A stretch of DNA of 64,000 nucleotides from Alphaproteobacteria bacterium (GCA_947473475.1 CANJBZ010000019.1:19541-83540); one strand, 5' to 3'; shown: positions 37,688-47,194, counted from the first letter of the stretch. Numbers and translations: made by a program. The notes: generated from the letters alone by a model not told the origin.

Positions 37688-37695
37688 ACCCTTCC

Positions 37696-37731
37696 TGTCA
37701 TGGCCCGCGCGAGCGGGCCATCCAGGCGGGG
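37696..37731. repeat. Half-element of family D (TGTCATGGCCCGC)
   Basis: TGTCATGGCCCGCGCGAGCG continues into GGGCCATCCAGGCGGGG, with an internal GGCCCGC/GCGGGCC hairpin, nine bases after the PuuD-like stop. It matches the left half of the complete family D element at 57835-57933, but the right half is missing. Confidence 0.7.
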
Positions 37732-37743
37732 ACGTCATAGGTC

Positions 37744-38589
37744 TTGGCCCGATCCGCTGACGTGCGCCCGGATCCATTTTCTGCCTGTGAAGCGCTCGTC
37801 CGCAATGCGGATTACGACCGCTATCTGGCGGCCTTGTTCGTTCCGGCGGAACGCCGCGCGCACATGTTTGCGCTGTTCGCTTTCAACTATGAAGTCGCCA
37901 AGACCGCTGAAACCGTCACCCAGCCGATGATGGGCCAGATGCGCCTGCAATGGTGGCGCGATGCGCTGGATGAAATCGCCGCCGGACATGTGCGCCGCCA
38001 CGATGTGGTGGAAGCGATGGCCGAAACGCTTGCGGCGCATCAACTGCCGCGCGCCGTCCTGGACGGGCTGATTGACGCCCGTGAAAACGATCTTCTCGAA
38101 GCCCCCTTCGAAACGTGGAAAGAATTTGACGCTTATGCGGACGCCACCGCCGGAAATGTGATGCGGCTGGCTGCGCGCATTGTGGGCGTGGAGGATGCGG
38201 TCGATGCGGCAGCACATCACGCGGGTATCGCCTATGCGCTGACGGGATTGTTGCGTGCGCTGCCGTTTCACGCACGCGCGCGGCGGTTGATGTTGCCTTT
38301 GGAAGCGTTGCGTGCGGCTGGTATTTCGCAGGAGCAGATATTCTCCGGAATTATGGACGACAAAGTGACGGCGCTGATCGGCGCCGCCGCAGCTCGGGCG
38401 CGCGAACATTTCGGTGCAGCGAAGACGTTAAGGCCCCGCGCGGGAATCCCTGCGTTTTTGCCGGCGTCTCTCGTTCCGCTTTATCTGAAACGGCTGATGC
38501 GCCCAGGGTTCCCCCCCTTCAGCGACAGCACCGACGTCCCCGTATTTCGCCGCCAGCTCGCGATGCTCGCCGCGACATTGGGCCGGTAA
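37744..38589 (+). CDS. Squalene/phytoene synthase family protein (NDUFAF6-like)
   Basis: A 281-aa all-helical isoprenoid-synthase-fold protein with YDRYLAALFVPAERRAHMFALFAFN and MGQMRLQWWRDALDEI. The second aspartate-rich motif region (GIAYALTGLLRALPFH) is degenerate, and where the first DxxxD motif of true synthases should be, the protein reads NYEVAKTAE. Both features fit the NDUFAF6-like branch, implicated in respiratory complex I assembly, rather than an active prenyl condensing enzyme. TTG 37744 is the first start; GTG 37762 may be the real one. The usual alphaproteobacterial neighbours secDF and trmFO surround it. Confidence 0.8.
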   Translation: MARSADVRPDPFSACEALVRNADYDRYLAALFVPAERRAHMFALFAFNYEVAKTAETVTQPMMGQMRLQWWRDALDEIAAGHVRRHDVVEAMAETLAAHQLPRAVLDGLIDARENDLLEAPFETWKEFDAYADATAGNVMRLAARIVGVEDAVDAAAHHAGIAYALTGLLRALPFHARARRLMLPLEALRAAGISQEQIFSGIMDDKVTALIGAAAARAREHFGAAKTLRPRAGIPAFLPASLVPLYLKRLMRPGFPPFSDSTDVPVFRRQLAMLAATLGR

Positions 38590-38595
38590 GACGTT

Positions 38596-38763
38596 CCTCC
38601 CCTGCGAAGCGGGGGAGGGGGGCCGCGCAGCGGTGGAGGGGGCGACCGCGCGCTCGGTCTGTGGAGGTGCGACCAAAAAATTCTGAAACGCCTGAGTAGT
38701 GATTTGCACCGCGCCCCCTTCGTCGTGCTGCGCGCGCCACTTCCCCCGTAAACACGGGGGAAG
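38596..38763. repeat. Palindromic element, family E copy 2
   Basis: 168 bp between the convergent NDUFAF6-like gene and trmFO. The left end is the 23-bp hairpin CCTCCCCTGCGAAGCGGGGG AGG (38596-38618), followed by GGGGGCCGCGCAGCGGTGGA, as in copy 1. The right end carries GCGCCCCCTTCGTCGTGC and the hairpin CTTCCCCCGT...ACGGGGGAAG (38740-38763), the same core as at 30166-30186. It may terminate both convergent transcripts. Confidence 0.8.
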
Positions 38764-38776
38764 ACAAGGGAAGGCA

Positions 38777-40117
38777 TCACTCCGCCGCTGCCTTGCGGCC
38801 TAGCCAGGTGTTGATGTCGGCGATGGCGCGATGGGCCATCAGCTTTTTGCGGTCGCGGCCGCGTGTTTCGGTTTCCAGAGGCGGAAACAGGCCGAAATTC
38901 ACGTTCATCGGCTGAAACGTCGTGGCGTCTGCACCCTTTGTGATGTGCGTCAGCAGCGCGCCCAAGGCGGTGGTCGGCGGCGGCGGTGTCATGGTCTCAC
39001 CGCGCGCCTGCGTCGATGCGAACCGTCCTGCCAGCAAGCCGATGGCCGCGGATTCCACATAACCTTCCACGCCGGTGATCTGGCCCGCAAATCGTAACGC
39101 CGGGCGTGCCTTCAGCCGCAATTCACCATCCAGCAGGCGCGGCGAATTCAGGAACGTGTTGCGGTGTATGCCGCCCAGCCGCGCAAACCTGGCGTTCTCC
39201 AAGGCGGGAATCGTCCGGAAAATTCGTGTTTGATCGCCGTGCTTCAGCTTCGTCTGAAAGCCCACCATGTTCCACAGGGTGCCGAGCGCATTGTCCTGCC
39301 GAAGCTGCACCACGGCAAACGGCCGCCGCTCCGTCCTCGGATCGCGCAAGCCAACCGGCTTCATCGGCCCGTAGCGCAGTGTTTCCTCTCCACGGGACGC
39401 CATGACTTCGATGGGCAGACAGCCTTCGAAGTAGGGCGTGGATTTTTCCCATTCTTTGAATTCGGTCTTTTCGCCGGCGATCAATGCCGCCACAAAGCCG
39501 CGATATTGCGCTTCGTCCATCGGGCAGTTGATGTAGTCCGCATCGCCGCCGCCGGGGCCTTTTTTGTCGTAGCGGGACTGAAACCAGGCGACGGTCAAAT
39601 CGATCGAATCGCGCTCCACGATCGGGGCGATGGCGTCGAAGAAGGCCAGGGACTCCTGTCCTGTCAGGGCACGCACGCTGTCCGCGAGCGCCGTTGAGGT
39701 TAGCGGGCCGGTCGCGACGATCACGTTTTCCCAGTCCGCTGGTGGATCGGCGATTTCCTCGCGTGCGATGCGGATGTTGGGATGCCCCTCCAGGGCCGCT
39801 TGCACCGCGCCCGAGAACCCGGCCCGGTCCACGGCGAGCGCGCCGCCCGCCGGCAGCTTGTGCGCATCGGCAGCGCGCATAATCAGCGAGCCCGCCCGCC
39901 GCATTTCTTCGTGCAACAGTCCGACGGCGTTGTTTTCCCAATCGTCCGAGCGCAGCGAGTTGGAGCAGACCAGCTCGGCCAACCCTTCGGTTTCGTGGGC
40001 TTCGGTCATGCGGACGGGGCGCATTTCATGCAAGGTTACGGAAATGCCGGCTTCAGCGGCCTGCCATGCCGCCTCGCTGCCTGCCAGCCCCCCGCCTATG
40101 ATGTGAATTTCGTTCAT
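38777..40117 (-). CDS. trmFO: Methylenetetrahydrofolate-tRNA-(uracil-5-)-methyltransferase TrmFO
   Basis: Folate- and FAD-dependent enzyme forming ribothymidine at position 54 of tRNAs. The 446-aa protein starts with the dinucleotide-binding motif [18 protein letters not shown]. It continues with [32 protein letters not shown] and the C-terminal [14 protein letters not shown]...GLLAGR block. I chose ATG 40117 ([10 protein letters not shown]), with GGAG five bases upstream. TrmFO instead of TrmA is usual for this group of bacteria. Confidence 0.96.
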   Translation of the reverse strand: MNEIHIIGGGLAGSEAAWQAAEAGISVTLHEMRPVRMTEAHETEGLAELVCSNSLRSDDWENNAVGLLHEEMRRAGSLIMRAADAHKLPAGGALAVDRAGFSGAVQAALEGHPNIRIAREEIADPPADWENVIVATGPLTSTALADSVRALTGQESLAFFDAIAPIVERDSIDLTVAWFQSRYDKKGPGGGDADYINCPMDEAQYRGFVAALIAGEKTEFKEWEKSTPYFEGCLPIEVMASRGEETLRYGPMKPVGLRDPRTERRPFAVVQLRQDNALGTLWNMVGFQTKLKHGDQTRIFRTIPALENARFARLGGIHRNTFLNSPRLLDGELRLKARPALRFAGQITGVEGYVESAAIGLLAGRFASTQARGETMTPPPPTTALGALLTHITKGADATTFQPMNVNFGLFPPLETETRGRDRKKLMAHRAIADINTWLGRKAAAE

Positions 40118-40211
40118 GGTAACTCCAGATAACGCGGAACTGAGGCTCACGGCAATTGTCATGGGGGCTCCAGGCCCCCTAGTGTCCGGCGCTTTCGCCT
40201 TCGGGAGTCCT

Positions 40212-41105
40212 ATGCAGAAAATACCGGTCGGCCCAACGATCGCTTTCGCCTATCGTTTTCTCGTCCAGGAAATCGGCACCGTTGTCGGAATCTCGTGGAT
40301 TCCTGCTGTGCTTTTTGCAGGGGTGAATTACCTCACGCGGCTGTATGCGTTCGAAAACCGGGCTTTGCTGGATTCGAACGATGCGCAGACCGCGGTGGGC
40401 TATCTTCTGCTCTCCATCGTCAGTCTGGCCGTGACGCTTTATGCATCATCCATCGTGGCGATCGCGATTACCCGGCAGGTGAACGGCCGTGAAGGCCGTG
40501 AGCGTCCACCCGGAGTGCTTCTGCTCTATTTTGCGGCCGGGCGGAGCGAATGGCGGATGCTCGGCGCCAATATCCGCTTTCTGATGGCGTCGGTCGCGTT
40601 GCTGCTTCTTGCCGCAGGCGTTGCGCTGGCGGCATTTCTGATTGCCGGTACGCCGCTGAACGCTCCCGAACAGATGACACCCACGGGCGCCAGTATAGCG
40701 GCCGCGTTGGTTGCTTGGGCCGGGATGATCTACGCCTTTATCAGCATCGCACAAATGGGCTTCCTGTTGCCGGCGGTGGTAACCCTCGAAGAAAAAGGCG
40801 GCCTCCGCCGTGCTCATGAACTGACCAAGGGGAATGTCTGGCGCGTGCTGGCGGTGGTTGCCGCGCTCGGCTTGCCCGTTCTGCTGCTCGTGCTCGGCGC
40901 GGAGGCAGCGATACTACGCTCGGTGGTTGGCACGGATTTCGGCGCCCTCACGCCCACGGAATTTTTCGACAAAGCGGAAGAGGCCATGGAGCAGAAGCTG
41001 TTGCCTTGGCAAATCTTCAGCGCCATCGTCTTCATGTTGGGCTCGGGGTTGTTCTATAGCGGCGCGGCCTTTGCCTACCGCGCGCGCACTTCGCCCGAGC
41101 GATAA
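40212..41105 (+). CDS. Polytopic membrane protein of unknown function
   Basis: A 297-aa protein with about six hydrophobic helices (roughly residues 20-42, 65-88, 120-143, 158-180, 205-228, 260-285). The segment [18 protein letters not shown] before the fifth helix resembles the ALxxSxxLTKGNxWRxL box of YciC/glycerophosphodiester-phosphodiesterase membrane domains, which suggests that superfamily but not a function. ATG 40212 has GGGAG five bases upstream; an upstream in-frame ATG at 40116 overlaps the trmFO start and is less likely. It is divergent from trmFO. Confidence 0.72.
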   Translation: MQKIPVGPTIAFAYRFLVQEIGTVVGISWIPAVLFAGVNYLTRLYAFENRALLDSNDAQTAVGYLLLSIVSLAVTLYASSIVAIAITRQVNGREGRERPPGVLLLYFAAGRSEWRMLGANIRFLMASVALLLLAAGVALAAFLIAGTPLNAPEQMTPTGASIAAALVAWAGMIYAFISIAQMGFLLPAVVTLEEKGGLRRAHELTKGNVWRVLAVVAALGLPVLLLVLGAEAAILRSVVGTDFGALTPTEFFDKAEEAMEQKLLPWQIFSAIVFMLGSGLFYSGAAFAYRARTSPER

Positions 41106-41281
41106 GCCCCGCTGTTCGGCACGATGCAGGATAGCCCCAGTCCGGCGATAAGGTTAACCCAACCTTCGTTCGCCACTCCCGGCTTTGTTCCATACCGTCA
41201 CGAATATTTATCGGGTTTCTGCGAGATTTCAGGATGAGCGTAGTCCGTTAACATGGACCTGGTCCGGTACGGGAGTTTTCA

Positions 41282-42733
41282 TTGCTGACAACGCGGCTTA
41301 TGAAATTCTGGGACACTGTCGCGGAGCGCGGAAGAAGGCTCTTGCACCTTTCCGGGGATCAGGCTGCATTCGATCGTATCGATGCTCTTGCCGCCGATCT
41401 TTTGTCAACGCGCGGCGAGGCAACGAACATGGCCCGGGCAGTCGCGGTCACGGGTCTGTACCGGAACTTGCCGAAGGCCGCGCGCGATGCCTTCCACGAT
41501 TATCTCGCGTTAAATTTTCTTCCCGAATCTTTTCGTCTAAAGGCCGCGGCGGAAGCCTATCTCGCGGCCCCTTCGGCCAAGACGGCCAACGAATTGGCCG
41601 TAGCGTCCGCGTCGCCGCGCCGGGAACTCATCCGCCGCTTAAATATAGCGCCGGGAGCCACAGCGGTTCTGGTGCGCATGCGCGAGTACCTGCTGAAGGA
41701 CATGCGGCAACGTCCGCAATGGATGCCGCTTGAGCAGGACCTCCGCGATCTTTTCGCGTCCTGGTTCAATCGCGGTTTTTTGGAACTGAGGCGTATCGAT
41801 TGGAACACATCCGCTGCGATATTGGAGAAAGTCATCGCTTACGAAGCGGTACATGAGATCCGGGGGTGGGACGACCTTCGCCGCCGTCTCGCCGTTGACC
41901 GTCGCTGTTTCGCGTTCTTCCACCCCGCTCTTCCCGAAGAACCTCTTATTTTTGTCGAGGTGGCTCTCTGCCGGGGCCTTGCATCGAGCATCGAGCCATT
42001 GCTTAGGGTTGGAAGTCCGTCGGACGACATCGGCAAAGCAGACACGGCGATATTCTATTCCATCAGCAATTGTCAGCCCGGCTTGCGCGGCATTTCCTTC
42101 GGAAACTTCCTCATTAAACAAGTGGTGGAAGAGCTGCGTGCGGAGCTGCCCGGCTTGAAGCAATTCGCCACGCTGTCGCCGGTTCCGGGTTTCCGCGGTT
42201 GGCTGACGAAATACCTGGTTGGTGACAATATCCTGCCGGAAAAGGAACGCGACGCCATACGCATGGCAGCGGATCAAGCCGCGCTAGGCACGCACAATCC
42301 GCCCGCTATTTCGCTTGCGGATGCGGCGACCAAGCGTGTTCTTCTGCAGCTATTGGCGACGTATCTGACTGACCCGAACGATGGTGCGGGACCGCAAGAT
42401 TCCGTCGCGCGCTTTCATCTCGGCAACGGAGCCCGGCTGGAGCGGCTGCATTGGGCGGCCAATTGCAGCCACCGTGGAATCGCCGAATCGCTGGGCATGA
42501 TGGTCAACTATCTTTACGAACCTTCCATGATCGAGAGCAATCACGAGAAATTCGAAAGCTTGGGCAAGGTTGCGTATTCGCCGGATATTGCGGACCTGCT
42601 CAAGAATGGGCCGCGCGATCGCTCTGTTACCGCTCCTGTTAAGCGCTTTGTGCGTAGCCGGGGGCTGTTTCAACAGTCGCTGCCGATTGTGGCCTCAGCC
42701 CCGCCCGCGAACGCCAAACAAGCTATCCCGTAG
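41282..42733 (+). CDS. Malonyl-CoA decarboxylase
   Basis: Converts malonyl-CoA to acetyl-CoA, either in malonate use (MatA type) or to adjust malonyl-CoA levels. The 483-aa protein has the helical N-terminal domain (about 1-180) and the acetyltransferase-like catalytic domain with FVEVALCRGL, FYSISNCQPGLRGISFGNFL and FHLGNGARLERLHWAAN, where the catalytic Ser and His are expected, ending GMMVNYLYEP. TTG 41282 has GGGAG six bases upstream. No matB or matC is adjacent. The 3' end overlaps the convergent ligase gene by 11 bp. Confidence 0.92.
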   Translation: MLTTRLMKFWDTVAERGRRLLHLSGDQAAFDRIDALAADLLSTRGEATNMARAVAVTGLYRNLPKAARDAFHDYLALNFLPESFRLKAAAEAYLAAPSAKTANELAVASASPRRELIRRLNIAPGATAVLVRMREYLLKDMRQRPQWMPLEQDLRDLFASWFNRGFLELRRIDWNTSAAILEKVIAYEAVHEIRGWDDLRRRLAVDRRCFAFFHPALPEEPLIFVEVALCRGLASSIEPLLRVGSPSDDIGKADTAIFYSISNCQPGLRGISFGNFLIKQVVEELRAELPGLKQFATLSPVPGFRGWLTKYLVGDNILPEKERDAIRMAADQAALGTHNPPAISLADAATKRVLLQLLATYLTDPNDGAGPQDSVARFHLGNGARLERLHWAANCSHRGIAESLGMMVNYLYEPSMIESNHEKFESLGKVAYSPDIADLLKNGPRDRSVTAPVKRFVRSRGLFQQSLPIVASAPPANAKQAIP

Positions 42734-44144
42734 GGCGCTGATCCAGCAGCGAGACGAATTCTTCATGCTTGCCGCTTGCCGGGCGCGGAATTTCCGCGAC
42801 GCAGCGGATTTGAATGTCGAACGGCACGGGAAGTCCGCGGGCCAGGATGCCGCGCATTTCTTCTTCCTGTTCCGGCGTCACCGGGGCTTCGGTGACCAGC
42901 AGCGCTTCGATCACGTTGGGCGCAATCTGCCGGAATTGATGCTCGCGCATTGGCACGATTTTCTGCAGCGCGCGGGCCCCGAATGACGGCCAGAATTTTC
43001 CTCCATTCGGCAGCACCAGCATATTGCGCCGCCGCCCAAGGATGCGCGTGAGCACCGGAAGACCGCGGCCGCAGGCGCAGGGTTCGCCCATTTCCGCGTA
43101 GTCGCCGATCTCATAACGAAACAGCGGCATGGCGTAATTGTGCAGCGGCGTCACCACGACGCGGCCCGGTTCTCCAGGCGCACAGGGTAAGCCGTCATCG
43201 TCCACGACTTCCAGAATGAGCGCCTCGGCCTGCACGTGATAGGACGGGCACATCGGGCATTGCAGCGCCATGACGCCGGCCTCTTCCGAGGAATAGATGT
43301 CGCTGATCGGCGCATCGAGATAGCGCACCGCCATGGCGCGTAGGTCTGGATCGACTTGCTCGCCGACTGTGGTGATGGCCTTCAGTGACGGGAGACGCCG
43401 GCCCAACGCGCGCGCCCGCTCCGCTAAAGCCCGGATCACCGAGGGATAGGTCATGAGATAGGTTGGCTGCATGCGGGCGAGCCAATCCCACTGATCCGCG
43501 ATGCTGTTGTTCAGGGTGGTGAGATGAAACGCCGGGCCGGTCGGGAACGGAAACACACCAGGGGGGGCCCAATGCGGCGCTATCAAACCGTCCGGCAGTT
43601 CGGCTTTCCCCTTCGGGTAGCGGCGAATGACCGCAATGGACGCCTCCAAATCGCGGCCCGCCCAAAGTTGGGTCCGGAAGGTCAGCACACTTTGCCAGAC
43701 TATGGCGACATTGGTTGTATCCACCGCCACGACCATGCCCGTCGAACCCGAAGACGAACGCTGCGGCGCAAGCTGCGTCCGCGGTGGCAGGTTTTCAGAG
43801 CGCAGCGCGCCGGGGTGATCGCGCAAATCCGCGCGCGTCAGAACGGGAATGGCGGCCAGCGCCTCCGGCAAGGTCTGCGCCGCCGCGATGTCCTGGATAT
43901 GAAGGCGCTCGCGCCAATAGGGCGCTTCGCGCGCGGCGAAGGCGGCAAGCGCTTTCAACCGCTCCAATTGCCTGGCGGCAACATCGGCGGGACTCGCCAT
44001 TTCGCCGGTGGCAAGCCGCACCTGCCAATCGAAGAGCTGGCGCGACGTTGCATCTCTTAACACCTTCGGACGAAGGAGATGCAGCGTGTCGAGAACGCGA
44101 TTTCGCATAAGGCGCCGGGCTTGTTCGGACATCGGGAAGCTCAT
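42723..44144 (-). CDS. PaaK-like adenylate-forming CoA ligase family protein
   Basis: A 473-aa protein of the phenylacetate-CoA ligase / coenzyme F390-synthetase-like branch of the ANL superfamily. It shows the phosphate-binding loop RSSSGSTGMVVAV, the acidic YSSEEAGVMAL motif, GEPGRVVVTPLHNYAMPLFRYEIGDYAE and GRRRNMLVLPNGGKFWP. Cysteines in LQCPMCPSYH and EPCACGRG may bind zinc, as in related ligases. ATG 44144 is chosen; ATG 44132 is possible, and neither has a strong ribosome-binding site. It diverges from the methyltransferase gene across 49 bases. The acyl substrate is unknown. Confidence 0.8.
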   Translation of the reverse strand: MSFPMSEQARRLMRNRVLDTLHLLRPKVLRDATSRQLFDWQVRLATGEMASPADVAARQLERLKALAAFAAREAPYWRERLHIQDIAAAQTLPEALAAIPVLTRADLRDHPGALRSENLPPRTQLAPQRSSSGSTGMVVAVDTTNVAIVWQSVLTFRTQLWAGRDLEASIAVIRRYPKGKAELPDGLIAPHWAPPGVFPFPTGPAFHLTTLNNSIADQWDWLARMQPTYLMTYPSVIRALAERARALGRRLPSLKAITTVGEQVDPDLRAMAVRYLDAPISDIYSSEEAGVMALQCPMCPSYHVQAEALILEVVDDDGLPCAPGEPGRVVVTPLHNYAMPLFRYEIGDYAEMGEPCACGRGLPVLTRILGRRRNMLVLPNGGKFWPSFGARALQKIVPMREHQFRQIAPNVIEALLVTEAPVTPEQEEEMRGILARGLPVPFDIQIRCVAEIPRPASGKHEEFVSLLDQRPTG

Positions 44145-44193
44145 AACATTTTTAGCGGCGCGGGCCACGTGCTGCTTATCCTGAGAAAGCCAC

Positions 44194-45057
44194 ATGCCAC
44201 AGCCCGAGTCAGCCCTATCTACCCTTGGCGAATCCAACCCTGCCGAAAATCTTGGCCTGCTGGCCGAACACGCGTTCGGGATTGCGGGGAAGGCTTGCGC
44301 CGGCTGCAACGGTTATCACGCGCTGTGGGGCTATGAGCGGCTGGCCGGCATCAAGAATCCCAGCTTCGAAGCCGACCGGGATATTGTGGAGCCATTGATT
44401 CGCGCCCATGCGGGCAAGCGCATCCTGATCGCAGGCGCGGCGGATGCCGGTCTGCTCGCCATGACGGCGATGGCAATGCGCGCGCAGCCTGTGCCGATCA
44501 CCGTTTCGGACCGCTGCGGAACGCCTCTGTCGGTTTGCCGGGCGTACGCGCAGGCGCATGGGCTCGACGTCACGACGGCCAAGGTCGATCTGACACAAGC
44601 GCCGCTGGAGCTGCGCCACGATCTCGCCTTCGCGCATAACATCCTCATGCTGATCCCACTGGACCGCCATCCGGCATTTCTCCGCAACATCCGCGCTTCG
44701 CTGGCGTCCGGCGGCACGTTTGTGCTGGTGAACCGCGTGCGCCTCTCCAAGACCACAGCGGAGCGGCTGCCGCCCAGCCACTATGCACAGCGCATTCTCG
44801 ACGCTCTCAAACAGCGCGATGTCGTTCTGCCCGAGAGCGAAGCCGCATTCCGCGGACGGCTCGAAGCCTATGCCGAGGCGCAGCATGTCTGGTCGGACGC
44901 TGTCGTGACGGAGGATCACGTGGAAACTCTGCTGCAGCAGGCGGGCTTCACCGTCGCGGAGCGGGTCGAGCATTTCCGCCGCACATCGATTCCGGATCGC
45001 GACGGCGGCGCCCCGATGACGCTTCCGACGCATATCTACGTTGCCCGCGCCGCTTGA
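44194..45057 (+). CDS. Class I SAM-dependent methyltransferase-like protein
   Basis: A 287-aa protein with a Rossmann-like centre: motif I is GKRILIAGAADAGLLAM (about residue 73), a strand ending in an acidic residue (ITVSDRCGTP) and a motif IV-like FAHNILMLIPLDRHP. The N-terminus has a CxxC pair in KACAGCNGYHALWGYERL that is not part of the common fold. GAGAAAG precedes the ATG. It is divergent from the PaaK-like ligase, so the two may share a promoter and act on one product. The substrate is unknown. Confidence 0.75.
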   Translation: MPQPESALSTLGESNPAENLGLLAEHAFGIAGKACAGCNGYHALWGYERLAGIKNPSFEADRDIVEPLIRAHAGKRILIAGAADAGLLAMTAMAMRAQPVPITVSDRCGTPLSVCRAYAQAHGLDVTTAKVDLTQAPLELRHDLAFAHNILMLIPLDRHPAFLRNIRASLASGGTFVLVNRVRLSKTTAERLPPSHYAQRILDALKQRDVVLPESEAAFRGRLEAYAEAQHVWSDAVVTEDHVETLLQQAGFTVAERVEHFRRTSIPDRDGGAPMTLPTHIYVARAA

Positions 45058-45131
45058 AATCCGGCGTATTGGGAGCCTTACATCGCGAGGCAGTGGCGCA
45101 TAAAATCATTTCAAAGAATGGGAGGACGATA

Positions 45132-47000
45132 ATGCAACGATTACTTACTGCGTGTGCTCTTACACTGTGCGTGGCGCTTGGCCCCACGCTTCCGGCTGGG
45201 GCGCAAGGACAACAGGCGCTGGTGATTCAGGGCGGCACGCTGATCGACGGTAATGGCGGCCCCGCCGTTCCCAACGCGGTTGTCGTCATTCAGGGCAATC
45301 GCATCGCGCAGGCCGGGCCTGCCGGTCAGGTGCAAATTCCGCAAGGCGCGCGCGTCATTTCGGCCAACGGCAAATGGATTTTGCCGGGTCTGATCGACGC
45401 CAAGGGAAACTACAATTGGCATTACGGCGAGGCCTATCTCTATTACGGCATCACCTCCGTCATGGTCAGCGGCGGCCGCAACAATCAGGGGCTGGCCGAG
45501 CGCGACGCGATCAATCACGGCATTTATCCGGGGCCGCGTCTCTATCACACCATCGTCACGATCGACGGGCCGGGGCCCGACACGAAGAAGCCCGACAATT
45601 ACAAACCCGGTGACGGCACGCGCGTTGCGCATAACGGCGAAGAAGCCGTGGCGCATGTCCGCGCCATGGTGGATGCGGGCGCCGACATCATTACCTTCCA
45701 GAACGGCGATGGTCCGCCCGACGTGTTCGCGCCCGCGGTTGCCGAAGCGCAGCGCCTCGGGAAAGGCATCGACTTCCGGTCCATGGGACCGCAGACGCGC
45801 GCCCGCGAAGTGGCGGCAATGGGCACGGGCATTGTGCTGGTCCATACCGGCAATTCCGGCAGCCAGATTGCCAAAGACCCGTCCAAATGGGCGACCTATA
45901 TCGGGCTTCCGCCGGACGCCTATTCCGAGATGGACGATGCGAAGGCGGATGAGCTGATTAAGACGCTGGTCTCGCGCCAGATGCTGCTTGAGCCCGATCT
46001 GATGGCGACGGGCCGCGGCTTCCACAAGAACTGGGCGCGGGTCCAGAAGGAAGATCGCGACTTCGCCAATCTGCCGGGCTTGAAGGCGTATTTCCCCGAA
46101 TATTCGCTGCGCCAGGTCTACGAAAACGTCAAATTGCCGGAGACATATTTGACACCCGCGCAGCTTCAGGTGCGTACCCTCGGGTTCAAAAACCACATGA
46201 TCTATCTGAAGCGGTTTGTCGATGCGGGCGGGCGGCTTGTAGCCGCGTCCGACGATCCGCAGACGCAGCCGGGCCTGGGCGTGCATCAGGAGATGACGGC
46301 GTTTGTGGAAGACGTCGGGCTGACGCCGATGCAGGCGATACAAGCCGGCTCAAGCTGGACAGCAGATGGTTTTAGAATCGCTGACGTTGGACGCATTGCG
46401 CCGGGCAAATTCGCCGATGTCATTCTTGTCGATGCCGATCCGCAGCAGGACATTTTGAACTTACGCAAGGTGAGCACTGTGGTGAAGGACGGCAAGGTCG
46501 TCGACCGTGCGTTCCACGCCAATTACAAAGGCGGCATGTTCAACAACTCCGTGCTGCACGATTTCGACAACAATGTTGAAGGCGCCGATTGGGCAGAGGG
46601 GCTGAAGCGGGCAACGTTCCGGCCGAATGTGCTGAACGGCAGCTATAACAATGCCGGCGGTTTGGACTCCGAGTTGGGGCCGACGCCCGGCATCGAGGCG
46701 ATTGCGCCGCACTCCGTGACGCGCGGCAGTGCGGATACGACCATCCGGGTGACGGGGTTCAACTTCGTGCGCGGCAGCGAAGTGCTGGTGAACGGCAAGC
46801 CGGTGCCGACGAAGGTCGTGAGCCGCACGGAGCTTGAGGTCAGTGTGGCAAAGGCCGCGTTTGCAGACGCAGGCAAGCTGCATTTACAGGTGCGCAACCC
46901 CAAGCCGCTGGCAACGCCGCAATGGGGCGATCATTCCAACGACGCCTACGTTCTGGTGCCGTTCGAATTCACGAAACCGCTGCCGCAACCGCGTTGGTGA
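45132..47000 (+). CDS. Exported amidohydrolase-fold protein lacking metal ligands, with C-terminal IPT/TIG-like domain
   Basis: A 622-aa secreted protein: a signal peptide (MQRLLTACALTLCVALGPTL, cleavage near GAQG), then an amidohydrolase scaffold. It opens with the composite beta-domain TLIDGNGGPAVPNAVVVI and continues LPGLIDAKGN (about residues 83-92), where active enzymes read LPGLIDxHxH. The later AASDDPQTQPGLG and DVGRIAPGKFADVILVDADP blocks are well kept. Residues about 515-615 (IEAIAPHSVTRGSADTTIRV onward) resemble an IPT/TIG immunoglobulin-like domain. GGAGG precedes ATG 45132. Loss of the HxH pair suggests a non-catalytic or re-purposed protein. Confidence 0.8.
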   Translation: MQRLLTACALTLCVALGPTLPAGAQGQQALVIQGGTLIDGNGGPAVPNAVVVIQGNRIAQAGPAGQVQIPQGARVISANGKWILPGLIDAKGNYNWHYGEAYLYYGITSVMVSGGRNNQGLAERDAINHGIYPGPRLYHTIVTIDGPGPDTKKPDNYKPGDGTRVAHNGEEAVAHVRAMVDAGADIITFQNGDGPPDVFAPAVAEAQRLGKGIDFRSMGPQTRAREVAAMGTGIVLVHTGNSGSQIAKDPSKWATYIGLPPDAYSEMDDAKADELIKTLVSRQMLLEPDLMATGRGFHKNWARVQKEDRDFANLPGLKAYFPEYSLRQVYENVKLPETYLTPAQLQVRTLGFKNHMIYLKRFVDAGGRLVAASDDPQTQPGLGVHQEMTAFVEDVGLTPMQAIQAGSSWTADGFRIADVGRIAPGKFADVILVDADPQQDILNLRKVSTVVKDGKVVDRAFHANYKGGMFNNSVLHDFDNNVEGADWAEGLKRATFRPNVLNGSYNNAGGLDSELGPTPGIEAIAPHSVTRGSADTTIRVTGFNFVRGSEVLVNGKPVPTKVVSRTELEVSVAKAAFADAGKLHLQVRNPKPLATPQWGDHSNDAYVLVPFEFTKPLPQPRW

Positions 47001-47010
47001 AATAACGGGA

Positions 47011-47193
47011 TTTTCGCGGAGCCGCGGAGGTCGCGGAGAAGAAAAAGGGGAACCACGACGAGCACAAAGGAGACACGAAGATCACAAAGGAAAATTCCGG
47101 CGCGCAAAGCGCGTCAACTTCTTCTTCGTGTCCTTTGTGTCTCCTTGGTGTCCTTTGTGGTTCCCCTTTTTCTTCTCCGCGGCTCCGCGAGAA
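47011..47193. repeat. Palindromic element, family A copy 2 (with extended flanks)
   Basis: 183 bp filling the gap between two convergent genes. The core 47047-47166 runs from GGGGAACCACGACGAGCACA to TCCTTTGTGGTTCCCC, as in copies 1 and 3. Outside it is a further inverted pair, TTTTCGCGGAGCCGCGGAGG and CTCCGCGGCTCCGCGAGAAA. Arms contain degenerate CACAAAGGA units. Copy 3 keeps a trace of the right outer arm (CGCGCGGCTCCGAG), so the full element may be the longer form. Confidence 0.85.
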
Positions 47194-47194
47194 A

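Noticed and set aside
45141..46343. A 400-codon minus-strand open frame
   Set aside because: Antisense to the amidohydrolase-like gene; no start site or domain seen.
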